Below the pieces are notes generated by a model. The model searched no databases. It was given only the letters and a program-made list of their open reading frames with translations, and was not told where the DNA came from. A stretch of DNA of 64,000 nucleotides, from assembly GCF_037975245.1 (NCBI RefSeq), contig NC_092571.1, positions 21,191,917-21,255,916 on the forward strand. Reading direction: 5' to 3'. Shown here in pieces: positions 1 through 10,830 of this stretch (the stretch's first letter is position 1; every line of letters begins with the position of its first letter). Position numbers and translations under genes: made by a program. The stretch comes from Apostichopus japonicus (Eukaryota > Echinodermata > Holothuroidea > Aspidochirotida > Stichopodidae).

Positions 1-137
1 TGGCGCACTGTGCGAGCTGATGATCGAGACTCTCTTTGCATCCGTGGTTCGAACCCCGGGTGATGACGTCTTTTACAGCAAGTGCCTACACGGGGAGCTG
101 TAAGTATTAGTTAATCCACCTAACATCTCAGTCCATA
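1..137 (+). repeat. Partial S monomer at left window edge
   Basis: The window opens inside a monomer at consensus position 17. This unit is the short type, lacks one T of the first T4 run (ctctttgc) and ends with the taacatct variant. The array clearly continues leftwards out of the window. Confidence 0.95.
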
Positions 138-301
138 CAGTGGCGCGATGGCTTGGCGCACTGTGCGAGCTGATGATCGAGACTCTCTTTTGCATCCGTG
201 GTTCGAACCCCGGGTGATGACGTCTTTTGCGGATCTTTTACAGCAAGTGCCTACACGGGGAGCTGTAAGTATTAGTTAATCCACCTAATATCTCAGTCCA
301 T

Positions 302-329
302 ACAGTGGCGCGATGGCTTGGCGCACTGT
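302..329 (+). other. Bulged hairpin overlapping box A (example)
   Basis: ACAGTG at 302-307 pairs with CACTGT at 324-329. After a bulged G at 308, CGC at 309-311 pairs with GCG at 321-323, enclosing the loop 312-320. This alternative fold competes with the 4-bp D-arm pairing and spans the monomer junction. It recurs wherever the consensus is kept. Role unknown. Confidence 0.5.
306..316 (+). promoter_or_regulatory. Box-A-like Pol III promoter element (example copy)
   Basis: TGGCGCGATGG resembles the eukaryotic tRNA box A consensus TRGYNNARNNG, with G in place of the conserved A as the one clear mismatch. It lies at monomer positions 4-14 in almost every copy. A 4-bp D-arm-like stem, GCGC 308-311 with GCGC 321-324, encloses a 9-nt loop holding the GG at 315-316. 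Variant copies include tggcac at 2251 and 2723, tggccc at 33921, tttcgc near 19237 and gccgcg near 63201. Activity is inferred from sequence only. Confidence 0.55.
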
Positions 330-352
330 GCGAGCTGATGATCGAGACTCTC

Positions 353-356
353 TTTT
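353..356 (+). terminator. T4 run between box A and box B (example)
   Basis: The TTTT in ctcttttgc sits at monomer positions 51-54, between the two promoter boxes. For Pol III a T4 run can be a weak terminator, so this argues against efficient full-length transcription of each monomer. Several copies interrupt it as ctcgtttgc (near 13595, 15036, 45760, 51883, 58615, 61321 and 61641), and the partial first monomer has only three T. Confidence 0.35.
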
Positions 357-364
357 GCATCCGT

Positions 365-376
365 GGTTCGAACCCC
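365..376 (+). promoter_or_regulatory. Box B Pol III promoter element (example copy)
   Basis: GGTTCGAACCCC fits the tRNA T-arm/box B consensus GGTTCGANYCC almost perfectly and starts 59 bp after the start of box A, within the range seen in tRNA genes with a variable arm or in tRNA-derived SINEs. The T stem is decayed: of five expected pairs only about three form. Box B is retained in nearly all monomers. Exceptions include ggtttgaa near 43981, agttcgaa near 5862 and the monomer at 17240-17341, which has lost it. Four copies carry the TCGAATCCC form (6681, 7165, 8298, 8782). Confidence 0.7.
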
Positions 377-389
377 GGGTGATGACGTC

Positions 390-404
390 TTTTGCCGATC
401 TTTT
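390..404 (+). terminator. Two T4 runs downstream of box B in L monomers (example)
   Basis: TTTT occurs at 390-393 and again at 401-404, that is 14 and 25 bp past box B, where a Pol III terminator would be expected. The 11-bp segment missing from S monomers removes one of these runs, so L has two candidate terminators and S one. T4 is minimal for Pol III termination, and no function is demonstrated. Confidence 0.4.
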
Positions 405-433
405 ACAGCAAGTGCCTACACGGGGAGCTGTAA
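403..433 (+). other. Inverted repeat with 7-bp stem (example)
   Basis: TTACAGC at 403-409 is a perfect inverted match to GCTGTAA at 427-433, separated by 17 nt. It is kept in most L and S monomers; substitutions such as ttactgc (near 21591 and 23219) and taaatatt just outside the stem are rare. As RNA it could form a stable stem-loop. It overlaps splice-signal-like sequences, so conservation by homogenisation alone is equally possible. Confidence 0.55.
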
Positions 434-797
434 GTATTAGTTAATCCACCTAATATCTCAGTCCATACAGTGGCGCGATGGCTTGGCGCACTGTGCGAGC
501 TGATGATCGAGACTCTCTTTTGCATCCGTGGTTCGAACCCCGGGTGATGACGTCTTTTGCCGATCTTTTACAGCAAGTGCCTACACGGGGAGCTGTAAGT
601 ATTAGTTAATCCACCTAACATCTCAGTCCATACAGTGGCGCGATGGCTTGGCGCACTGTGCGAGCTGATGATCGGGACTCTCTTTTGCATCCGTGGTTCG
701 AACCCCGGGTGATGACGTCTTTTGCCGATCTTTTACAGCAAGTGCCTACACGGGGAGCTGTAAGTATTAGTTAATCCACCTAATATCTCAGTCCATA

Positions 798-951
798 CAG
801 TGGCGCGATGGCTTGGCGCACTGTGCGAGCTGATGATCGAGACTCTCTTTTGCATCCGTGGTTCGAACCCCGGGTGATGACGTCTTTTACAGCAAGTGCC
901 TACACGGGGAGCTGTAAGTATTAGTTAATCCACCTAATATCTCAGTCCATA
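798..951 (+). repeat. Representative short (S) monomer, 154 bp
   Basis: This copy matches L except that the 11-bp gccgatctttt after gacgtctttt is missing, so gacgtctttt runs straight into acagcaag. I counted 140 complete S-type monomers. The missing piece lies between two tctttt direct repeats 11 bp apart, as expected for replication slippage or short-repeat recombination, although loss in S and gain in L cannot be told apart here. S keeps one T4 run downstream of box B instead of two. At 154 bp it is not a multiple of three, so each S shifts reading frames on both strands. S is often, but not always, followed by the taacatct variant in place of taatatct. Confidence 0.97.
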
Positions 952-1435
952 CAGTGGCGCGATGGCTTGGCGCACTGTGCGAGCTGATGATCGAGACTCT
1001 CTTTTGCATCCGTGGTTCGAACCCCGGGTGATGACGTCTTTTGCCGATCTTTTACAGCAAGTGCCTACACGGGGAGCTGTAAGTATTAGTTAATCCACCT
1101 AATATCTCAGTCCATACAGTGGCGCGATGGCTTGGCGCACTGTGCGAGCTGATGATCGAGACTCTCTTTTGCATCCGTGGTTCGAACCCCGGGTGATGAC
1201 GTCTTTTGCCGATCTTTTACAGCAAGTGCCTACACGGGGAGCTGTAAGTATTAGTTAATCCACCTAATATCTCAGTCCATACAGTGGCGCGATGGCTTGG
1301 CGCACTGTGCGAGCTGATGATCGAGACTCTCTTTTGCATCCGTGGTTCGAACCCCGGGTGATGACGTCTTTTGCCGATCTTTTACAGCAAGTGCCTACAC
1401 GGGGAGCTGTAAGTATTAGTTAATCCACCTAATAT

Positions 1436-1611
1436 CTCAGTCCATACAGTGGCGCGATGGCTTGGCGCACTGTGCGAGCTGATGATCGAGACTCTCTTTT
1501 GCATCCGTGGTTCGAACCCCGAGTGATGACGTCTTTTGCCGATCTTTTACACAAGTGCCTACACGGGAGCTGTAAGTATTAGTTAATCCACCTAATATCT
1601 CAGTCCATACA
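1436..1611 (+). repeat. Monomer with two 1-bp deletions and a box B-adjacent change
   Basis: This L-type copy is 163 bp long. It reads acacaagtgcc where consensus has acagcaagtgcc and acacgggagc where consensus has acacggggagc. It also has cccgagtg for cccgggtg near 1519. The two single-base deletions shift the minus-strand frame past the usual stop, which explains a 76-codon open frame at 1437-1667. I do not regard that frame as a gene. Confidence 0.9.
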
Positions 1612-4600
1612 GTGGCGCGATGGCTTGGCGCACTGTGCGAGCTGATGATCGAGACTCTCTTTTGCATCCGTGGTTCGAACCCCGGGTGATGACGTCTTTT
1701 GCCGATCTTTTACAGCAAGTGCCTACACGTGGAGCTGTAAGTATTAGTTAATCCACCTAATATCTCAGTCCATACAGTGGCGCGATGGCTTGGCGCACTG
1801 TGCGAGCTGATGATCGAGACTCTCTTTTGCATCCGTGGTTCGAACCCCGGGTGATGACGTCTTTTACAGCAAGTGCCTACACGGGGAGCTGTAAGTATTA
1901 GTTAATCCACCTAACATCTCAGTCCATACAGTGGCGCGATGGCTTGGCGCACTGTGCGAGCTGATGATCGAGACTCTCTTTTGCATCCGTGGTTCGAACC
2001 CCGGGTGATGACGTCTTTTGCCGATCTTTTACAGCAAGTGCCTACACGGGGAGCTGTAAGTATTAGTTAATCCACCTAACATCTCAGTCCATACAGTGGC
2101 GCGATGGCTTGGCGCACTGTGCGAGCTGATGATCGAGACTGTCTTTTGCATCCGTGGTTCGAACCCCGGGTGATGACGTCTTTTACAGCAAGTGCCTACA
2201 CGGGGAGCTGTAAGTATTAGTTAATCCACCTAATATCTCAGTCCATACAGTGGCACGATGGCTTGGCGCACTGTGCGAGCTGATGATCGAGACTCTCTTT
2301 TGCATCCGTGGTTCGAACCCCGGGTGATGACGTCTTTTGCCGATCTTTTACAGCAAGTGCCTACACGGGGAGCTGTAAGTATTAGTTAATCCACCTAATA
2401 TCTCAGTCCATACAGTGGCGCGATGGCTTGGCGCACTGTGCGAGCTGATGATCGAGACTCTCTTTTGCATCCGTGGTTCGAACCCGGGTAATGACGTCTT
2501 TTACAGCAAGTGCCTACACGGGGAGCTGTAAGTATTAGTTAATCCACCTAACATCTCAGTCCATTCAGTGGCGCGATGGCTTGGCGCACTGTGCGAGCTG
2601 ATGATCGAGACTCTCTTTTGCATCCGTGGTTCGAACCCCGGGTGATGACGTCTTTTACAGCAAGTGCCTACACGGGGAGCTGTAAGTATTAGTTAATCCA
2701 CCTAATATCTCAGTCCATACAGTGGCACGATGGCTTGGCGCACTGTGCGAGCTGATGATCGAGACTCTCTTTTGCATCCGTGGTTCGAACCCCGGGTGAT
2801 GACGTCTTTTGCCGATCTTTTACAGCAAGTGCCTACACGGGGAGCTGTAAGTATTAGTTAATCCACCTAATATCTCAGTCCATACAGTGGCGCGATGGCT
2901 TGGCGCACTGTGCGAGCTGATGATCGAGACTCTCTTTTGCATCCGTGGTTCGAACCCCGGGTGATGACGTCTTTTACAGCAAGTGCCTACACGGGGAGCT
3001 GTAAGTATTAGTTAATCCACCTAACATCTCAGTCCATACAGTGGCGCGATGGCTTGGCGCACTGTGCGAGCTGATGATCGAGACTCTCTTTTGCATCCGT
3101 GGTTCGAACCCCGGGTGATGACGTCTTTTGCCGATCTTTTACAGCAAGTGCCTACACGGGGAGCTGTAAGTATTAGTTAATCCACCTAATATCTCAGTCC
3201 ATACAGTGGCGCGATGGCTTGGCGCACTGTGCGAGCTGATGATCGAGACTCTCTTTTGCATCCGTGGTTCGAACCCCGGGTGATGACGTCTTTTACAGCA
3301 AGTGCCTACACGGGGAGCTGTAAGTATTAGTTAATCCACCTAATATCTCAGTCCATACAGTGGCGCGATGGCTTGGCGCACTGTGCGAACTGATGATCGA
3401 GACTATCTTTTGCATCCGTGGTTCGAACCCCGGGTGATGACGTCTTTTGCCGATCTTTTACAGCAAGTGCCTACACGGGGAGCTGTAAGTATTAGTTAAT
3501 CCACCTAATATATCAGTCCATACAGTGGCGCGATGGCTTGGCGCACTGTGCGAGCTGATGATCGAGACTCTCTTTTGCATCCGTGGTTCGAACCCCGGGT
3601 GATGACGTCTTTTGCCGATCTTTTACAGCAAGTGCCTACACGGGGAGCTGTAAGTATTAGTTAATCCACCTAATATCTCAGTCCATACAGTGGCGCGATG
3701 GCTTGGCGCACTGTGCGAGCTGATGATCGAGACTCTCTTTTGCATCCGTGGTTCGAACCCCAGGTGATGACGTCTTTTGCCGATCTTTTACAGCAAGTGC
3801 CTACACGGGGAGCTGTAAGTATTAGTTAATCCACCTAATATCTCAGTCCATACAGTGGCGCGATGGCTTGGCGCACTGTGCGAGCTGATGATCGAGACTC
3901 TCTTTTGCATCCGTGGTTCGAACCCCGGGTGATGACGTCTTTTGCCGATCTTTTACAGCAAGTGCCTACACGGGGAGCTGTAAGTATTAGTTAATCCACC
4001 TAATATCTCAGTCCATACAGTGGCGCGATGGCTTGGCGCACTGTGCGAGCTGATGATCGAGACTCTCTTTTGCATCCGTGGTTCGAACCCCGGGTGATGA
4101 CGTCTTTTACAGCAAGTGCCTACACGGGGAGCTGTAAGTATTAGTTAATCCACCTAACATCTCAGTCCATACAGTGGCGCGATGGCTTGGCGCACTGTGC
4201 GAGCTGATGATCGAGACTCTCTTTTGCATCCGTGGTTCGAACCCCGGGTGATGACGTCTTTTGCCGATCTTTTACAGCAAGTGCCTACACGGGGAGCTGT
4301 AAGTATTAGTTAATCCACCTAATATCTCAGTCCATACAGTGGCGCGATGGCTTGGCGCACTGTGCGAGCTGATGATCGAGACTCTCTTTTGCATCCGTGG
4401 TTCGAACCCCGGGTGATGACGTCTTTTGCCGATCTTTTACAGCAAGTGCCTACACGGGGAGCTGTAAGTATTAGTTAATCCACCTAATATCTCAGTCCAT
4501 ACAGTGGCGCGATGGCTTGGCGCACTGTGCGAGCTGATGATCGAGACTCTCTTTTGCATCCGTGGTTCGAACCCCGGGTGATGACGTCTTTTGCCGATCT

Positions 4601-6534
4601 TTTACAGCAAGTGCCTACACGGGGAGCTGTAAGTATTAGTTAATCCACCTAATATCTCAGTCCATACAGTGGCGCGATGGCTTGGCGCACTGTGCGAGCT
4701 GATGATCGAGACTCTCTTTTGCATCCGTGGTTCGAACCCCGGGTGATGACGTCTTTTGCCGATCTTTTACAGCAAGTGCCTACACGGGGAGCTGTAAGTA
4801 TTAGTTAATCCACCTAATATCTCAGTCCATACAGTGGCGCGATGGCTTGGCGCACTGTGCGAGCTGATGATCGAGACTCTCTTTTGCATCCGTGGTTCGA
4901 ACCCCGGGTGATGACGTCTTTTGCCGATCTTTTACAGCAAGTGCCTACACGGGGAGCTGTAAGTATTAGTTAATCCACCTAATATCTCAGTCCATACAGT
5001 GGCGCGATGGCTTGGCGCACTGTGCGAGCTGATGATCGAGACTCTCTTTTGCATCCGTGGTTCGAACCCCGGGTGATGACGTCTTTTACAGCAAGTGCCT
5101 ACACGGGGAGCTGTAAGTATTAGTTAATCCACCTAACATCTCAGTCCATACAGTGGCGCGATGGCTTGGCGCACTGTGCGAGCTGATGATCGAGACTCTC
5201 TTTTGCATCCGTGGTTCGAACCCCGGGTGATGACGTCTTTTGCCGATCTTTTACAGCAAGTGCCTACACGGGGAGCTGTAAGTATTAGTTAATCCACCTA
5301 ATATCTCAGTCCATACAGTGGCGCGATGGCTTGGCGCACTGTGCGAGCTGATGATCGAGACTCTCTTTTGCATCCGTGGTTCGAACCCCGGGTGATGACG
5401 TCTTTTACAGCAAGTGCCTACACGGGGAGCTGTAAGTATTAGTTAATCCACCTAATATCTCAGTCCATACAGTGGCGCGATGGCTTGGCGCACTGTGCGA
5501 GCTGATGATCGAGACTCTCTTTTGCATCCGTGGTTCGAACCCCGGGTGATGACGTCTTTTGCCGATCTTTTACAGCAAGTGCCTACACGGGGAGCTGTAA
5601 GTATTAGTTAATCCACCTAATATCTCAGTCCATACAGTGGCGCGATGGCTTGGCGCACTGTGCGAGCTGATGATCGAGACTCTCTTTTGCATCCGTGGTT
5701 CGAACCCCGGGTGATGACGTCTTTTGCCGATCTTTTACAGCAAGTGCCTACACGGGGAGCTGTAAGTATTAGTTAATCCACCTAATATCTCAGTCCATAC
5801 AGTGGCGCGATGGCTTGGCGCACTGTGCGAGCTGATGATCGAGACTCTCTTTTGCATCCGTAGTTCGAACCCCGGGTGATGACTTCTTTTGCCGATCTTT
5901 TACAGCAAGTGCCTACACGGGGAGCTGTAAGTATTAGTTAATCCACCTAATATCTCAGTCCATACAGTGGCGCGATGGCTTGGCGCACTGTGCGAGCTGA
6001 TGATCGAGACTCTCTTTTGCATCCGTGGTTCGAACCCCGGGTGATGACGTCTTTTGCCGATCTTTTACAGCAAGTGCCTACACGGGGAGCTGTAAGTATT
6101 AGTTAATTCACCTAATATCTCAGTCCATACAGTGGCGCGATGGCTTGGCGCACTGTGCGAGCTGATGATCGAGACTCTCTTTTGCATCCGTGGTTCGAAC
6201 CCCGGGTGATGACGTCTTTTGCCGATCTTTTACAGCAAGTGCCTACACGGGGAGCTGTAAGTATTAGTTAATCCACCTAATATCTCAGTCCATACAGTGG
6301 CGCGATGGCTTGGCGCACTGTGCGAGCTGATGATCGAGACTCTCTTTTGCATCCGTGGTTCGAACCCCGGGTGATGACGTCTTTTGCCGATCTTTTACAG
6401 CAAGTGCCTACACGGGGAGCTGTAAGTATTAGTTAATCCACCTAATATCTCAGTCCATACAGTGGCGCGATGGCTTGGCGCACTGTGCGAGCTGATGATC
6501 GAGACTCTCTTTTGCATCCGTGGTTCGAACCCCG

Positions 6535-9290
6535 GGTGATGACGTCTTTTACAGCAAGTGCCTACACGGGGAGCTGTAAGTATTAGTTAATCCACCTAAC
6601 ATCTCAGTCCATACAGTGGCGCGATGGCTTGGCGCACTGTGCGAGCTGATGATCGAGACTCTCTTTTGCATCCGTGGTTCGAATCCCGGGTGATGACGTC
6701 TTTTGCCGATCTTTTACAGCAAGTGCCTACACGGGGAGCTGTAAGTATTAGTTAATCCACCTAATATCTCAGTCCATACAGTGGCGCGATGGCTTGGCGC
6801 ACTGTGCGAGCTGATGATCGAGACTCTCTTTTGCATCCGTGGTTCGAACCCCGGGTGATGACGTCTTTTACAGCAAGTGCCTACACGGGGAGCTGTAAGT
6901 ATTAGTTAATCCACCTAATATCTCAGTCCATACAGTGGCGCGATGGCTTGGCGCACTGTGCGAGCTGATGATCGAGACTCTCTTTTGCATCCGTGGTTCG
7001 AACCCCGGGTGATGACGTCTTTTGCCGATCTTTTACAGCAAGTGCCTACACGGGGAGCTGTAAGTATTAGTTAATCCACCTAATATCTCAGTCCATACAG
7101 TGGCGCGATGGCTTGGCGCACTGTGCGAGCTGATGATCGAGACTCTCTTTTGCATCCGTGGTTCGAATCCCGGGTGATGACGTCTTTTGCCGATCTTTTA
7201 CAGCAAGTGCCTACACGGGGAGCTGTAAGTATTAGTTAATCCACCTAATATCTCAGTCCATACAGTGGCGCGATGGCTTGGCGCACTGTGCGAGCTGATG
7301 ATCGAGACTCTCTTTTGCATCCGTGGTTCGAACCCCGGGTGATGACGTCTTTTGCCGATCTTTTACAGCAAGTGCCTACACGGGGAGCTGTAAGTATTAG
7401 TTAATCCACCTAATATCTCAGTCCATACAGTGGCGCGATGGCTTGGCGCACTGTGCGAGCTGATGATCGAGACTCTCTTTTGCATCCGTGGTTCGAACCC
7501 CGGGTGATGACGTCTTTTGCCGATCTTTTACAGCAAGTGCCTACACGGGGAGCTGTAAGTATTAGTTAATCCACCTAATATCTCAGTCCATACAGTGGCG
7601 CGATGGCTTGGCGCACTGTGCGAGCTGATGATCGAGACTCTCTTTTGCATCCGTGGTTCGAACCCCGGGTGATGACGTCTTTTACAGCAAGTGCCTACAC
7701 GGGGAGCTGTAAGTATTAGTTAATTCACCTAATATCTCAGTCCATACAGTGGCGCGATGGCTTGGCGCACTGTGCGAGCTGATGATCGAGACTCTCTTTT
7801 GCATCCGTGGTTCGAACCCCGGGTGATGACGTCTTTTGCCGATCTTTTACAGCAAGTGCCTACACGGGGAGCTGTAAGTATTAGTTAATCCACCTAATAT
7901 CTCAGTCCATACAGTGGCGCGATGGCTTGGCGCACTGTGCGAGCTGATGATCGAGACTCTCTTTTGCATCCGTGGTTCGAACCCCGGGTGATGACGTCTT
8001 TTGCCGATCTTTTACAGCAAGTGCCTACACGGGGAGCTGTAAGTATTAGTTAATCCACCTAATATCTCAGTCCATACAGTGGCGCGATGGCTTGGCGCAC
8101 TGTGCGAGCTGATGATCGAGACTCTCTTTTGCATCCGTGGTTCGAACCCCGGGTGATGACGTCTTTTACAGCAAGTGCCTACACGGGGAGCTGTAAGTAT
8201 TAGTTAATCCACCTAACATCTCAGTCCATACAGTGGCGCGATGGCTTGGCGCACTGTGCGAGCTGATGATCGAGACTCTCTTTTGCATCCGTGGTTCGAA
8301 TCCCGGGTGATGACGTCTTTTGCCGATCTTTTACAGCAAGTGCCTACACGGGGAGCTGTAAGTATTAGTTAATCCACCTAATATCTCAGTCCATACAGTG
8401 GCGCGATGGCTTGGCGCACTGTGCGAGCTGATGATCGAGACTCTCTTTTGCATCCGTGGTTCGAACCCCGGGTGATGACGTCTTTTACAGCAAGTGCCTA
8501 CACGGGGAGCTGTAAGTATTAGTTAATCCACCTAATATCTCAGTCCATACAGTGGCGCGATGGCTTGGCGCACTGTGCGAGCTGATGATCGAGACTCTCT
8601 TTTGCATCCGTGGTTCGAACCCCGGGTGATGACGTCTTTTGCCGATCTTTTACAGCAAGTGCCTACACGGGGAGCTGTAAGTATTAGTTAATCCACCTAA
8701 TATCTCAGTCCATACAGTGGCGCGATGGCTTGGCGCACTGTGCGAGCTGATGATCGAGACTCTCTTTTGCATCCGTGGTTCGAATCCCGGGTGATGACGT
8801 CTTTTGCCGATCTTTTACAGCAAGTGCCTACACGGGGAGCTGTAAGTATTAGTTAATCCACCTAATATCTCAGTCCATACAGTGGCGCGATGGCTTGGCG
8901 CACTGTGCGAGCTGATGATCGAGACTCTCTTTTGCATCCGTGGTTCGAACCCCGGGTGATGACGTCTTTTGCCGATCTTTTACAGCAAGTGCCTACACGG
9001 GGAGCTGTAAGTATTAGTTAATCCACCTAATATCTCAGTCCATACAGTGGCGCGATGGCTTGGCGCACTGTGCGAGCTGATGATCGAGACTCTCTTTTGC
9101 ATCCGTGGTTCGAACCCCGGGTGATGACGTCTTTTGCCGATCTTTTACAGCAAGTGCCTACACGGGGAGCTGTAAGTATTAGTTAATCCACCTAATATCT
9201 CAGTCCATACAGTGGCGCGATGGCTTGGCGCACTGTGCGAGCTGATGATCGAGACTCTCTTTTGCATCCGTGGTTCGAACCCCGGGTGAT
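6535..9290 (+). repeat. Higher-order block: 1,617-bp duplication with 484-bp internal spacing
   Basis: The rare TCGAATCCC box B variant occurs in the array at 6681, 7165, 8298 and 8782. Spacing within each pair is 484 bp (L+L+S), and the two pairs are 1,617 bp apart (7 L + 3 S). The L/S order S-L-S-L-L-L-L from about 6541 repeats from about 8161, then the copies diverge at about 7681 (S) versus 9301 (L). This supports duplication of a multi-monomer block. Confidence 0.85.
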
Positions 9291-9599
9291 GACGTCTTTT
9301 GCCGATCTTTTACAGCAAGTGCCTACACGGGGAGCTGTAAGTATTAGTTAATCCACCTAACATCTCAGTCCATACAGTGGCGCGATGGCTTGGCGCACTG
9401 TGCGAGCTGATGATCGAGACTCTCTTTTGCATCCGTGGTTCGAACCCCGGGTGATGACGTCTTTTACAGCAAGTGCCTACACGGGGAGCTGTAAGTATTA
9501 GTTAATCCACCTAATATCTCAGTCCATACAGTGGCGCGATGGCTTGGCGCACTGTGCGAGCTGATGATCGAGACTCTCTTTTGCATCCGTGGTTCGAAC

Positions 9600-10830
9600 C
9601 CCGGGTGATGACGTCTTTTGACGATCTTTTACAGCAAGTGCCTACACGGGGAGCTGTAAGTATTAGTTAATCCACCTAATATCTCAGTCCACACAGTGGC
9701 GCGATGGCTTGGCGCACTGTGCGAGCTGATGATCGAGACTCTCTTTTGCATCCGTGGTTCGAACCCCGGGTGATGACGTCTTTTGCCGATCTTTTACAGC
9801 AAGTGCCTACACGGGGAGCTGTAAGTATTAGTTAATCCACCTAATATCTCAGTCCATACAGTGGCGCGATGGCTTGGCGCACTGTGCGAGCTGATGATCG
9901 AGACTCTCTTTTGCATCCGTGGTTCGAACCCCGGGTGATGACGTCTTTTGCCGATCTTTTACAGCAAGTGCCTACACGGGGAGCTGTAAGTATTAGTTAA
10001 TCCACCTAATATCTCAGTCCATACAGTGGCGCGATGGCTTGGCGCACTGTGCGAGCTGATGATCGAGACTCTCTTTTGCATCCGTGGTTCGAACCCCGGG
10101 TGATGACGTCTTTTACAGCAAGTGCCTACACGGGGAGCTGTAAGTATTAGTTAATCCACCTAACATCTCAGTCCATACAGTGGCGCGATGGCTTGGCGCA
10201 CTGTGCGAGCTGATGATCGAGACTCTCTTTTGCATCCGTGGTTCGAACCCCGAGTGATGACGTCTTTTACAGCAAATGCCTACACGGGGAGCTGTAAGTA
10301 TTAGTTAATCCACCTAATATCTCAGTCCATACAGTGGCGCGATGGCTTGGCGCACTGTGCGAACTGATGATCGAGACTCTCTTTTGCATCCGTGGTTCGA
10401 ACCCCGGGTGATGACGTCTTTTGACGATCTTTTACAGCAAGTGCCTACACGGGGAGCTGTAAGTATTAGTTAATCCACCTAATATCTCAGTCCACACAGT
10501 GGCGCGATGGCTTGGCGCACTGTGCGAGCTGATGATCGAGACTCTCTTTTGCATCCGTGGTTCGAACCCCGGGTGATGACGTCTTTTACAGCAAGTGCCT
10601 ACACGGGGAGCTGTAAGTATTAGTTAATCCACCTAATATCTCAGTCCATACAGTGGCGCGATGGCTTGGCGCACTGTGCGAGCTGATGATCGAGACTCTC
10701 TTTTGCATCCGTGGTTCGAACCCCGGGTGATGACGTCTTTTGACGATCTTTTACAGCAAGTGCCTACACGGGGAGCTGTAAGTATTAGTTAATCCACCTA
10801 ATATCTCAGTCCACACAGTGGCGCGATGGC
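9600..10830 (+). repeat. Block marked by gacgatc and ccacacag variants
   Basis: The variant ttttgacgatc, coupled to cagtccacacag at the following monomer junction, occurs at 9620, 10423 and 10742, spaced 803 and 319 bp apart. Both spacings are whole numbers of monomers (3 L + 2 S, and L + S). A fourth coupled copy is at 15396. The linked pair of changes shows the copies are duplicates rather than independent mutations. Confidence 0.85.

Larger units (their letters stand above)
303..467 (+). repeat. Representative long (L) monomer, 165 bp
   Basis: This is a consensus-like copy of the commoner form (257 of 397). Monomer positions: box-A-like motif 4-14, D-arm-like stem 6-9/19-22, T4 run 51-54, box B 63-74, T4 runs at 88-91 and 99-102, inverted repeat 101-107/125-131, donor-like GTAAGT 128-133, and AT-richer tail 134-165. 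L contains the 11-bp gccgatctttt at positions 92-102. 165 is divisible by three, so successive L copies share a reading frame. On the minus strand that frame would be open except for one TAA per unit at the CTGTAAAAG sequence. No function is shown. The closest structural analogy is a tRNA-derived satellite or SINE head. Confidence 0.97.

Noticed and set aside
335-376. Hammerhead ribozyme suggested by CTGATGA in each monomer
   Set aside because: Some satellites encode hammerheads, but here the GAA that follows is far downstream and preceded by no stem II pairing to the TCGAG after CTGATGA. No CGAAAC motif or plausible stem III is present on the + strand.
303-390. Functional tRNA genes (about 400)
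   Set aside because: The D arm and box B are tRNA-like, but the acceptor ends do not pair, the T stem is only partly paired and no convincing anticodon arm forms. It looks like a tRNA-derived relic, not a working tRNA.
1437-1667. 76-codon minus-strand open frame
   Set aside because: It lies wholly inside satellite monomers and exists only because two 1-bp deletions shift the frame past the usual stop. Other monomers lack it and there is no domain or gene context.
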